Source: Hyphomicrobiaceae bacterium (GTDB taxonomy: Bacteria > Pseudomonadota > Alphaproteobacteria > Rhizobiales > Xanthobacteraceae). From it: 57,187 nucleotides of DNA. Made by a program: the position numbers and the translations under genes. This document shows positions 8,835-16,365 of this stretch, one piece after another. The stretch's first letter is position 1. Each line of letters starts with the position of its first letter. The DNA lies in contig JAJPJB010000099.1 of the NCBI GenBank assembly GCA_021324465.1, positions 1-57,187 on the forward strand. Direction: 5' to 3'. Under the pieces are notes generated by a model, which worked only from the letters and a program-made list of their open reading frames with translations, ran no database searches and was not told the DNA's origin.

Positions 8835-8985
8835 TGACCTCGGACAGGAGGCCGCATGTGGGAATGGACGCAAAAGAGCTTAGAGCATATGGCGGCTATG
8901 CCGTTTCATCATCCGCTCATTCCCGCGCACGCGACGCTTTCGTGCCAACAAGCGGCCCCTTAACCTGACCGCGACAATGCCGACA

Positions 8986-9285
8986 CTATGGCACATCACG
9001 CTCCCACGGCTTGCCGCCGAGCGCGCGGCGCGCCCGCGCGATGTGCGCGGGGTCGATTCCGGCGCTGTCGGCAAATGCCATCAGGAGTGACTCACTGCCG
9101 AGCATATGGTCGAGCACGCCGGCAAGAAAGGCCGCTTCCCGTGCCGCCTTGCGGATATCCTGTGGACCGATCCCGGTTGCGGCAAGAAATGCGCCGAGCC
9201 GCTCCGGCTCCTCGGCGATGAAGCCAAGGGCCTGAATTGCCAGCGTTTCTGCCGCTTCTCGCGAGGCTGATGCGCGCGTCTTCAT
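8986..9285 (-). CDS. DUF3572 family protein
   Basis: A 99-residue small helical protein. The segments AETLAIQALGFIAEEPERLGAFLAATGI and FLAGVLDHMLGSESLLMAFADSAGIDP match DUF3572, a family of unknown function almost always found beside divK-pleD in Hyphomicrobiales. There is no signal or membrane segment. It is divergent from divK with a 120-base gap that must hold both promoters. Conserved linkage to the cell-cycle genes is suggestive, but nothing in the sequence gives a function. Confidence 0.87.
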   Translation of the reverse strand: MKTRASASREAAETLAIQALGFIAEEPERLGAFLAATGIGPQDIRKAAREAAFLAGVLDHMLGSESLLMAFADSAGIDPAHIARARRALGGKPWERDVP

Positions 9286-9405
9286 GTGGCTCCATTTGCC
9301 TTTCCGTAATATATCGGCACTAGGTTGAAATCGCTGCCGCTTGGCGGCGGAAGGCGATTCCTTTCGCTTTCAGGCGCGCAATGGCACCCGGGGAAGGGAC
9401 AAGGG

Positions 9406-9777
9406 ATGGCCAAGACCGTCCTGATCGTGGAGGACAATGAGCTCAATATGAAGCTCTTCCACGACCTGCTGGAAGCCCATGGCTATAGCACGGTCGGCAC
9501 GCGCAATGGCATCGAGGCGCTCGATCTTGCACGCCGGCACCGGCCGGATTTGATCCTGATGGACATTCAGCTGCCGGAAGTGTCGGGCCTGGAAGTGACC
9601 AAATGGCTGAAGGACGACCAGGAGCTGAAAGCAATTCCGGTTATCGCAGTCACCGCTTTCGCGATGAAGGGCGACGAGGAGCGCATCCGCGAGGGCGGCT
9701 GCGAAGCCTATCTGTCGAAGCCGATCTCGGTGGGCAAGTTCATCGAGACCATTCGACACTTTCTCGGTCCGGCATGA
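9406..9777 (+). CDS. divK: DivK single-domain response regulator
   Basis: A 123-residue stand-alone receiver domain. The phosphorylation site is Asp53 ([10 protein letters not shown]), with acidic residues at ED (9-10), the conserved Thr83 and Lys105 (YLSKP). In alphaproteobacteria DivK is phosphorylated and dephosphorylated by the DivJ/PleC kinases and, through DivL and CckA, controls CtrA and so asymmetric division. The ATG at 9406 starts the receiver domain exactly and follows an AAGGG purine run; the open frame upstream is not protein-like. pleD begins 19 bases after its stop, as in Caulobacter and rhizobia. Confidence 0.95.
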   Translation: MAKTVLIVEDNELNMKLFHDLLEAHGYSTVGTRNGIEALDLARRHRPDLILMDIQLPEVSGLEVTKWLKDDQELKAIPVIAVTAFAMKGDEERIREGGCEAYLSKPISVGKFIETIRHFLGPA

Positions 9778-9796
9778 GCGCACAGGGAAAGGGTCT

Positions 9797-11167
9797 ATGA
9801 CCGCCCGCGTCCTCGTCGTTGACGACGTGCCAGCCAATGTGAAGCTGCTCGAGGCACGGCTGTCGGAATATTTTGATGTCGTCACCGCCGGCAGCGGGCT
9901 GCAGGCTTTGTCGATCTGCGAGCGCGCCGACTGCGATCTGGTCCTGCTCGATGTGATGATGCCGGACATGGATGGCTTTGAGGTCTGCCGCCGGCTCAAA
10001 AGCAACATTGCAACCCATCACATTCCGGTGGTGATGGTCACTGCGCTCGATCAGCCCACCGACCGCGTGCGCGGGCTCGAAGCCGGCGCCGATGACTTCA
10101 TCACCAAACCGATTCCCGAGCTTGCCCTGATCGCGCGCGTAAAATCGCTGGCGCGGCTGAAAATGGTCACTGACGAATTGCGCATGCGCGTGCTCACCTC
10201 GCGCGAGATCGGCATCCAGTCGCCAGAGCGCGAGGCGATCGCCGACAGCGGCCGCGGCGGCAAAGTGCTGATCGTCGATGACCGTGCCGCCTCCTACGAG
10301 CGGCTCGCTGCTGTGCTGCGGCAGGAGCAGGAGGTGGCTGTCGAGCCTGATCCCAATCAGGCCCTGTTCCACGCTGCCGACGCCAATTACGATCTGGTGA
10401 TCGTCTCGCTGGGCCTGGAGAATTTCGACGCCCTGCGGCTGTGCAGTCAGCTGCGCTCGCTCGAGCGCACCCGCAGTCTGCCGATCCTCGGCGTGGCCGA
10501 GCCTGACGCCACGGCGCGCATGGTGCGCGGGCTCGAAATCGGCGTGAACGATTATCTGATGCGCCCGGTGGACAAGAACGAGCTGCTGGCGCGCGCGCGG
10601 ACCCAGGTGCGCAGGCGCCGCTATACCGAGCGGCTGCGTGACAGCGTGCAAATGTCGATCGAAATGGCGATCACCGATGCGCTGACCGGCCTGTTCAACC
10701 GCCGCTACATGGAGAGCCATCTCGGCACGTTGATCGAGCAAGCCGCCGCGCGCGGCAAAGCGCTCTCGGTTCTGGTGCTTGACATCGATTATTTCAAGGC
10801 TATCAACGACAGCCACGGCCACGATGCTGGCGACGACGTGCTGCGCGAATTCGCGCTGCGGATCAAACGCTCAATCCGCGGTATTGATCTTGCCTGCCGC
10901 TATGGCGGGGAGGAATTTGTCATTGTCATGCCGGAAACCGATATGGCGGTTGCCGCCATGGTCGCCGAGCGGTTGCGCCGACGCATCGCCGCCGAGCCCT
11001 TTGCCATCGCGCAGGGCGCGCGCCAGATTCCGGTGACGATCTCGATCGGCATTGCCGGCCTCCGCGGCAAGGAGGACACCGCCGCCACGTTGCTCAAGCG
11101 CGCCGACCAGGCGCTCTATCGCGCCAAGCGCGACGGCCGCAACCGCGTCGTGCCCGACGCGGCCTAG
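9797..11167 (+). CDS. pleD: PleD diguanylate cyclase (REC-REC-GGDEF)
   Basis: A 456-residue protein with the same architecture and length as Caulobacter PleD. Receiver 1 (about residues 1-120) has the acceptor Asp52 in LLDVMMPDMDG and Lys104. Receiver 2 (about 155-280) lacks an acceptor (VIVSLGLENF) and would be the adaptor domain for dimerisation. The GGDEF domain (about 290-452) carries an intact GGEEF active site at 370-374 and the c-di-GMP inhibitory site RGID at 361-364, five residues before it. It should therefore make c-di-GMP from GTP and be subject to product inhibition. It is co-transcribed with divK and links the cell cycle to surface and motility behaviour. Confidence 0.95.
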   Translation: MTARVLVVDDVPANVKLLEARLSEYFDVVTAGSGLQALSICERADCDLVLLDVMMPDMDGFEVCRRLKSNIATHHIPVVMVTALDQPTDRVRGLEAGADDFITKPIPELALIARVKSLARLKMVTDELRMRVLTSREIGIQSPEREAIADSGRGGKVLIVDDRAASYERLAAVLRQEQEVAVEPDPNQALFHAADANYDLVIVSLGLENFDALRLCSQLRSLERTRSLPILGVAEPDATARMVRGLEIGVNDYLMRPVDKNELLARARTQVRRRRYTERLRDSVQMSIEMAITDALTGLFNRRYMESHLGTLIEQAAARGKALSVLVLDIDYFKAINDSHGHDAGDDVLREFALRIKRSIRGIDLACRYGGEEFVIVMPETDMAVAAMVAERLRRRIAAEPFAIAQGARQIPVTISIGIAGLRGKEDTAATLLKRADQALYRAKRDGRNRVVPDAA

Positions 11168-11547
11168 CCGGCGGGCCGCAAATTGCGGCTGCCGGCCAGG
11201 TAATCGCAATTTTTGAGGTTGACGGCGGCTGCGCCATTTTGGCGAAACTTTGGCGATTGATTTCGCCGGTGGTTGCGCTAGCCTGCCAATACGGCGCCTC
11301 GCTGATCGACAAGGGGCCGTGCAGCGAGCCGTGTGGGCGCCGAGAAACAGCCCGAGACGATGACTTAAATTCGCCGGGACTCTCGCGAATTTATTGATAA
11401 CCCTACGGAATGCCTAGGTCCGCCGCATCTCCTGGGTCCGTGGGGTTCGGCCGGCTCGGGAGTGGCGCGAGTGGCCTCCTCATGACGCCGCTTCCGGCCG
11501 GCCACCGCTTTTCGTGGCTACCGGCCAAGGCTGCAGGGCCAGTCTCT
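11168..11547. other. Intergenic stretch after pleD with inverted repeats, no gene seen
   Basis: No convincing gene lies here. Directly after the pleD stop, GCCGGCGGGCCGCAAATTGC and the following bases form a GC-rich hairpin (CCGCA / TGCGG inside GCCG / CGGC), a possible terminator without a clear T run. An 8-bp perfect inverted repeat, AAATTCGC at 11367-11374 and GCGAATTT at 11385-11392 with a 10-base loop, lies just before the transposase remnant. In relatives rpmG usually follows pleD; it is absent here. Confidence 0.5.
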
Positions 11548-11697
11548 GGCCGGCGCCTCGTTCACTCCGTCGAGCAGTCGCGGGCGCAGATCGACGCCTT
11601 CATCGTCAGCCACGACGAAAAAGTGATGCCATTCGCTTAGACCAAAAAGCGCGTCCACCGCAGACCCTTCAAAAATCGCCGTATTACCCAGCTGTAA
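11548..11697 (+). pseudogene. Remnant of an IS630-type transposase C-terminus (in-frame stop)
   Basis: Reading through one in-frame TAG at 11638-11640 gives GRRLVHSVEQSRAQIDAFIV, SHDEKVMPFA*TKKRVHRRP and FKNRRITQL before a final TAA. The pattern SVEQ-x-RAQIDAFI-x-(S/A)H-(D/N)-x-x-x-x-PF-x-WTKK and the basic tail match the C-terminal end of IS630-family transposases. The amber stop sits exactly where the family has tryptophan, consistent with a TGG to TAG change. The rest of the transposase and the inverted repeats are not evident, so this is an old, decayed insertion fragment between pleD and the tungstate transporter. Confidence 0.6.
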
Positions 11698-11735
11698 TTC
11701 CGGGTGCTAGGACCAAGCAGCTGCTTGAGCTCCGT

Positions 11736-12848
11736 TTATTCGCCGGCCACATGGATTCGGTCCGCCCTGAATTCCAAACTCACAAGATCTCCCATCATCG
11801 GAGTCATTGTCTGGGCATCTCGCCCTAGGATGCAAGCGCGCACAATAAATCCGCAGTCGACATCGATAGTAACAACTGGGCCGATCGCGCGGAGGCCAAC
11901 AATTTTGCCCCGAAATCGGTTGGTGTAAAGCGACTGTTCTCGATCCTCTTGCGCATTGAAACGCAAGTGTACGTCATCGGCACGGATGCAAAGCCGGACA
12001 TGGCGGCGGCTGCTTAGCAAAGGATTGGGTGTCGTGACCAAAATGGCTTTGTCGCCGACAGCAACCGTCGCGCGTCCCACATCGGCATTGATCACTTCAC
12101 CAGCAAGAATGTTCTCGTAACCGATGTAGCCGGCGACAAAGCTCGTGGCCGGCGCGCGCGAGACTTCCGCCGCAGTTCCGATCTGCACCAGTTCGCCATT
12201 GCGTAAAATCGCGATGCGGTCTGCGAGTGTCATCGCATCAGTATAATCGTGGGTGACGAAGACAGCCGGAATGGCAAAGCCGCGCAAAAAGCGGCTCAGT
12301 TCGCCGCGCAGGTGATCGCGGGTCGGCGCGTCAAGCACGGAGAACGGCTCGTCAAAAAGAAAAAGAGCCGGCTGGGCGGCAAGCGCTCTTGCCAAAGCGG
12401 CCCGCTGCTTTTCACCGGGGCTTAACGCGTTCGGCAGGCGGTCTGCCAAATTTGCGATTTCAAAATGCTTCATCAGCGCCGCCACATCGCCAACCGGAAA
12501 CGGTCCGTCCGCGGGATCGGCGCGCGAGGGACCTGCGGGACGCCGTCGCGCGATTGCGATATTTGCAGCCACCGTCAAATGGGGAAATAAGCCGAAGCTC
12601 TGCACGACAAAGCCGACGCGCCGATGTTCGGGCGGCAGCAGTGTCACGTCACGCCCGCCGATAAAGATGCGGCCGCTGTCAGGTCGATGGAATCCGGCGA
12701 TAGTCTCCAGCATCACCGACTTGCCCGACCCATTCGGACCGAGAACGACGAGCACCTCGCCTGCGGAAACCGAAAACTCGATCTGCTTCAGACGAAACGT
12801 TCCGATTGCGAGCGAGAGCGCCTCGACTGCGACGCCAAGCGGCTTCAT
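11736..12848 (-). CDS. Tungstate/molybdate-type ABC transporter ATP-binding protein
   Basis: A 370-residue ATPase of the ModC/WtpC type. Walker A is GPNGSGKS (residues 37-44), the signature reads LSPGEKQRAALARA, with proline and glutamate in place of the common LSGGQ, and Walker B is LFLFDEP followed by the H-loop VTHDY. The C-terminal third (from about residue 235) is a TOBE/Mop-like regulatory domain (ENILAGEV..., VRLCIRADDVHL), as in molybdate, sulfate and iron importers. Its start overlaps the permease stop by 4 bases, so the two are translationally coupled. The substrate call comes from the binding protein in the same operon. In-frame ATG 12848 is well placed for the first beta-strand. 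Confidence 0.85.
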   Translation of the reverse strand: MKPLGVAVEALSLAIGTFRLKQIEFSVSAGEVLVVLGPNGSGKSVMLETIAGFHRPDSGRIFIGGRDVTLLPPEHRRVGFVVQSFGLFPHLTVAANIAIARRRPAGPSRADPADGPFPVGDVAALMKHFEIANLADRLPNALSPGEKQRAALARALAAQPALFLFDEPFSVLDAPTRDHLRGELSRFLRGFAIPAVFVTHDYTDAMTLADRIAILRNGELVQIGTAAEVSRAPATSFVAGYIGYENILAGEVINADVGRATVAVGDKAILVTTPNPLLSSRRHVRLCIRADDVHLRFNAQEDREQSLYTNRFRGKIVGLRAIGPVVTIDVDCGFIVRACILGRDAQTMTPMMGDLVSLEFRADRIHVAGE

Positions 12849-13684
12849 CGCTGCTCTCCGCGCGGCGGCCGCCCATAGGCAAATGCACGTAAAAGGGCAA
12901 AAAGCGCAAGCGTCACCAGCAGCAAAAGCAGGGCCGGTGCGGCCGCCTGGTCCAGACCATAGCGGAGAAACATTTCATAGATTTGCACCGGCGCCGTCAT
13001 CGGATAATAGACGAGCACTACGACGGCGGCGAATTCACTGACCGAGCGCGCATAAGTTAGCGTCAATCCGGTCAGGATGCTGCGCCACGACAGCGGCAAC
13101 GTGACGCGCAGAAATGCACGCCACGGGCCCATGCCCAGCGTGCGCGCGACTTTCTCCAGCCTGGGATCCACGGCTTCAAAGCCAAGCCGCGCCGCGTTGA
13201 CGGTGTACGGCGCGGAGACGAACAGCATCGCGACCACAATACCCGCGATCGTGCCCCAGAATCTCAAGCCGAGAAATTGGTCAGCCGGTCCTCCGAGAAT
13301 CCCACGCCGCCCAAATACGATGAGAAGCGCTATGCCCGCGACCGTATGCGGTACCGCAAGCGGAATGTCGATCAGCGCGCCAATCAGGTTCTTGCCCGGA
13401 AACGCGGAGCGCGCCAGCACATAACCGAGTGGCACGCCGAACATCGCCGCCAATAAGGCGCTTAGCAGCGCGCCTTCGAGACTCAAAGCGATCGCGCCGC
13501 GCACATCGGGCATCATCGCCGCTTCGGCAAGCGTGGTCTTGGACTGAGTCGTCGCCAATCCGATGAGCGGCAGCGCGACGAAGGCCAGCAGGATGGCGCC
13601 GAGTACCCAGGACACTACATGCACCGTAAGCGGAAAGCTCGGCGCTATCCAAGATCGCGGTCGGTTCGATTTTTCACGCCACAT
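12845..13684 (-). CDS. Tungstate/molybdate-type ABC transporter permease
   Basis: A 279-residue inner-membrane protein with about six hydrophobic segments (first at residues 22-45, last at 248-268). The cytoplasmic loop that docks on the ATPase reads EAVDPRLEKVARTLGMGPWRAFLRVTLP, the classic EAA motif. It matches the ModB/WtpB group by length and by the SEFAAVVVLVYYPMTAPVQIYEMF segment typical of tungstate permeases. It begins 20 bases downstream of the binding-protein gene and overlaps the ATPase gene by 4 bases. It forms the channel for oxyanion import into the cytoplasm. Confidence 0.85.
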   Translation of the reverse strand: MWREKSNRPRSWIAPSFPLTVHVVSWVLGAILLAFVALPLIGLATTQSKTTLAEAAMMPDVRGAIALSLEGALLSALLAAMFGVPLGYVLARSAFPGKNLIGALIDIPLAVPHTVAGIALLIVFGRRGILGGPADQFLGLRFWGTIAGIVVAMLFVSAPYTVNAARLGFEAVDPRLEKVARTLGMGPWRAFLRVTLPLSWRSILTGLTLTYARSVSEFAAVVVLVYYPMTAPVQIYEMFLRYGLDQAAAPALLLLLVTLALFALLRAFAYGRPPRGEQR

Positions 13685-13703
13685 GGATTAAGACGCGAGT
13701 AAC

Positions 13704-14678
13704 TCACGGTCGCTCACCCGGCCAAGGGGTCACCATCGCTTTCAAACTTGCCGGCATATCGCCCGCGTTCACCGCATAAGCGGGCGTGAAGGAGCCAAAT
13801 CCGTTCCTCTTCATGACCTCTTGGCCTTGTGGTCCCAAGAGCAATGTGAGGTAATTCTGCGCAGTCTCGGCATTCTTGGTGCCGTTCACGATGCTGATCG
13901 CATAAACGATCGGCTTGCCGGTGAGATCGCCAGTCTTGGTGTGGGCAATGCCTTCCGCGTAGAACGATGCAAAATTGGGATCGCTCAAATTGATTTGCGC
14001 CGGCAAATCGAGAAGTTTGAGTTGATGTTGGAGTGCATCCGAGCGATAGATGGCCAGATAATCGATCTGACCAAGCTGAAGCGCCGAAATGAGTGATGTC
14101 TCGGTGTCGCGCATGTTCGTGGCCGGCGCGTTCGCGATGATTTTATCGGCGATGCCGGACACTTTGTAATACTTCTCAGCAAGACTCAGCATTTGCAGCG
14201 TCTGATATCCCGACGGGTCGGTATCGGGATTGGATCGGCCGATCTCGACGCCGGGACGAGACAGAATCTGATACCAGTTCTCGGAATTTATCTCATTCGC
14301 GAACTTGCTCTGTTCAGTGTAAACAAAAGATATTGCGTTGCGGGCGAAGCCGGCATACCAGGTCGCATATCCGGGCTGGCTGTTCTGTGCGAACAGATAC
14401 TTCGGAATGACACTGTAATCGGCCACCGCAATGATGTCGGCCGGCTGATGCAATTCGGTAATCTGGCGCGCCATCTTGACGCTTCCGCCGAACTGCGCGT
14501 GAACAACGACGTCGGGATATCTCTGCTCGAAGATCGTGTTCAGTTCGCGGAACGGCACTGCCAGTGTGCCTGCGGCAAGAATTTCCAGAGGCGCGGACTC
14601 GGCCGCCGGCGCTAAGGACGGGCCTGCAACGAGTGCCAGCGCGAGAGCGGAGGCAAAATACAGTACTGATTTAAGCAT
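13704..14678 (-). CDS. Tungstate/molybdate-binding periplasmic protein (WtpA/ModA-like)
   Basis: A 324-residue secreted binding protein, signal peptide about residues 1-25. The N-terminal PLEILAAGTLAVPFRELNTIFEQRYPDVVVHAQFGGSVKMARQITEL, followed by PADIIAVADYSVIPKYLF, is characteristic of WtpA-type tungstate/molybdate-binding proteins. The later IGRSNPDTDPSGYQTLQM segment contributes oxyanion-binding residues in the family. It starts a three-gene leftward operon (binding protein, permease, ATPase). I infer that it captures WO4 or MoO4 for the pterin cofactor of the formate dehydrogenase encoded a few kilobases away. Tungstate versus molybdate preference cannot be read from sequence alone. Confidence 0.82.
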   Translation of the reverse strand: MLKSVLYFASALALALVAGPSLAPAAESAPLEILAAGTLAVPFRELNTIFEQRYPDVVVHAQFGGSVKMARQITELHQPADIIAVADYSVIPKYLFAQNSQPGYATWYAGFARNAISFVYTEQSKFANEINSENWYQILSRPGVEIGRSNPDTDPSGYQTLQMLSLAEKYYKVSGIADKIIANAPATNMRDTETSLISALQLGQIDYLAIYRSDALQHQLKLLDLPAQINLSDPNFASFYAEGIAHTKTGDLTGKPIVYAISIVNGTKNAETAQNYLTLLLGPQGQEVMKRNGFGSFTPAYAVNAGDMPASLKAMVTPWPGERP

Positions 14679-15071
14679 CGTTGTTTATTGCCAGCGAAAG
14701 ATTGCATTGCGATCCAATCGTGTACTCCTATTCGCCGTCGCAGGCCACATAATCCGAATATTTGAACAGAGGTTTCCGCGCATCGCGCCCGCGAGTGGCG
14801 TTCCGGTTTCCCTCCGTTTCGTTCTGGTTCCGCTTGCTGCGCCCAGAGTCGTCCAGCGTTTGGCCGCTGACGCCCTATAGCTTTATCCTATGGCTCGACA
14901 GACATAGTCTCGTGCTATGGCCTCACGGAGCGTGTGCCGAAACATACGCGAGATGATCATGTCGCAGGATCCGAGTGCAATACCGGCATGGGAGAAATCG
15001 AATTCGCCGATCCAAATCATCCACTCACGATTTGATCGGTCATGATGTCGGGACCAACCAATGAGCTGGCC
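14679..15071. promoter_or_regulatory. Divergent upstream region between the oxyanion importer and the WD40-cytochrome gene
   Basis: About 390 bases with no plausible protein: short open frames here have no ribosome site and atypical composition. The region must contain the promoters of the leftward importer operon and the rightward WD40-cytochrome c gene. I saw no clear ModE palindrome or molybdenum-cofactor riboswitch. Confidence 0.45.
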
Positions 15072-16346
15072 ATGCGCAAATCTCTCTTGATTGTGCTGCT
15101 TGTGCTTTGCGCTTTTCCGGCGGCCGCCCAACTGCGCGGTCACGGCGGCCCGGTTCGAGCCCTCGCAATTTCACCAGACGGTTCGACGGCGATTTCGGGC
15201 AGTTTCGATACATCTGCGATCATCTGGTCGCTCCGGCAGAATACGGCGCAGCAGGTGATGCGCTTTCACAATGGCGCGGTGAATGCGGTCGCCTTCTTGC
15301 CGGGCCATCGTGTCGCAACCGGCGGCGCCGATGCGCGCATTGCAATCTGGCAACCGGGCGAAGGGCAACCGCGCGCGGTTCTCGAAGGTCACAGCGCGCC
15401 TGTCGTTGCGCTCGCGCTCTCGCCCAACGGCGCCACATTGGCGTCGGCTTCCTGGGATCACACAATCCGGCTCTGGCCGACCGCCGGAGGGCCGGCGCGC
15501 GTACTGGAAGGTCATCAGCAAAACGTCAATGGGGTCGCCTTCATGCCGGATGGCAGTGCGGTGGCATCCACCGGCTATGATGCGACCTTGCGAATTTGGC
15601 CCCTGACCGGCGCAGCGGCGCCTGTCGTCATTAACATGTCAGCGCCGTTGAATGCCATTGCGGTAGCCCCTGATGGCGAGATCGTCAGCGCTGGCGCCGA
15701 CGGCAATGTATCCTTTGTGTCGCCCAAGGGAGAATTGCGCGGCACATTACATGCAAGTGACACGCCGCTGATCGCGATCGCGCTGTCGCCGGACGGCCGC
15801 ACCATTGCGGCCGCAAGCATCCTTGGCGCGGTTCCCATCATTGATCGCACTGCGCGCGCGATCAAACGTACATTGGTTGGTCCCGGTCTTCCTATATGGT
15901 CAGCCGCGTTCTTTCCCGACGGGCATACGCTCCTGACCGGGGGAGCCGATCATATGATCCGGCGCTGGGACGCCGCCAGCGGCGACCAGATCGGTGCGGT
16001 CACCGCCGGCGCTGCGACGGATCCGCTCGCGGCCTTCGCTGACGATCCAGGTGCGCGAGTATTTCGTGCCTGCGTCGCGTGCCACACGCTGCGCCCGGAT
16101 GAAGGCAACCGTGCAGGTCCGACCTTGGCGGGCCTGTTCGGCCGCCGCATCGCCACCTTGCCTGGCTACAATTTCTCGCCGGCCCTGAAAAAGCTCGACA
16201 TCGTGTGGACGCCCGAAACTGTCGCAAAGTTGTTTGAGCTCGGACCAGCGACCTTCACACCGGGGACGAAGATGCCTGAACAGCGGATCACGTCCGCGGA
16301 GGATCGCGAAGCATTGGTGAAATTTCTCGAGAAGGCGACCAAATAG
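15072..16346 (+). CDS. WD40 beta-propeller fused to a C-terminal cytochrome c domain
   Basis: A 424-residue periplasmic protein. A signal peptide (MRKSLLIVLLVLCAFPAAAQ) is followed by about seven WD40 repeats, recognisable by GH...PVxALAxSPDG and DxTIRLW-type motifs (for example GHGGPVRALAISPDGSTAIS and SASWDHTIRLW). The last 95 residues are a class I cytochrome c: haem attachment CVACH at residues 334-338 and the distal methionine in GTKMPEQ. It should be an electron carrier or docking scaffold. It lies beside the formate dehydrogenase cluster and is convergent with the iron-sulfur protein, so a role in passing electrons from formate to the respiratory chain is a reasonable inference. The ATG at 15072 gives the cleanest signal peptide; one at 15042 is possible. 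Confidence 0.82.
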   Translation: MRKSLLIVLLVLCAFPAAAQLRGHGGPVRALAISPDGSTAISGSFDTSAIIWSLRQNTAQQVMRFHNGAVNAVAFLPGHRVATGGADARIAIWQPGEGQPRAVLEGHSAPVVALALSPNGATLASASWDHTIRLWPTAGGPARVLEGHQQNVNGVAFMPDGSAVASTGYDATLRIWPLTGAAAPVVINMSAPLNAIAVAPDGEIVSAGADGNVSFVSPKGELRGTLHASDTPLIAIALSPDGRTIAAASILGAVPIIDRTARAIKRTLVGPGLPIWSAAFFPDGHTLLTGGADHMIRRWDAASGDQIGAVTAGAATDPLAAFADDPGARVFRACVACHTLRPDEGNRAGPTLAGLFGRRIATLPGYNFSPALKKLDIVWTPETVAKLFELGPATFTPGTKMPEQRITSAEDREALVKFLEKATK

Positions 16347-16365
16347 GCGAGCTTGCGCGGGCAGG

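Noticed and set aside
14762-14956. A 64-codon frame between the importer and the WD40-cytochrome gene
   Set aside because: No ribosome site, composition rich in Arg/Ser/Trp and no hydrophobic or conserved pattern; treated as non-coding.
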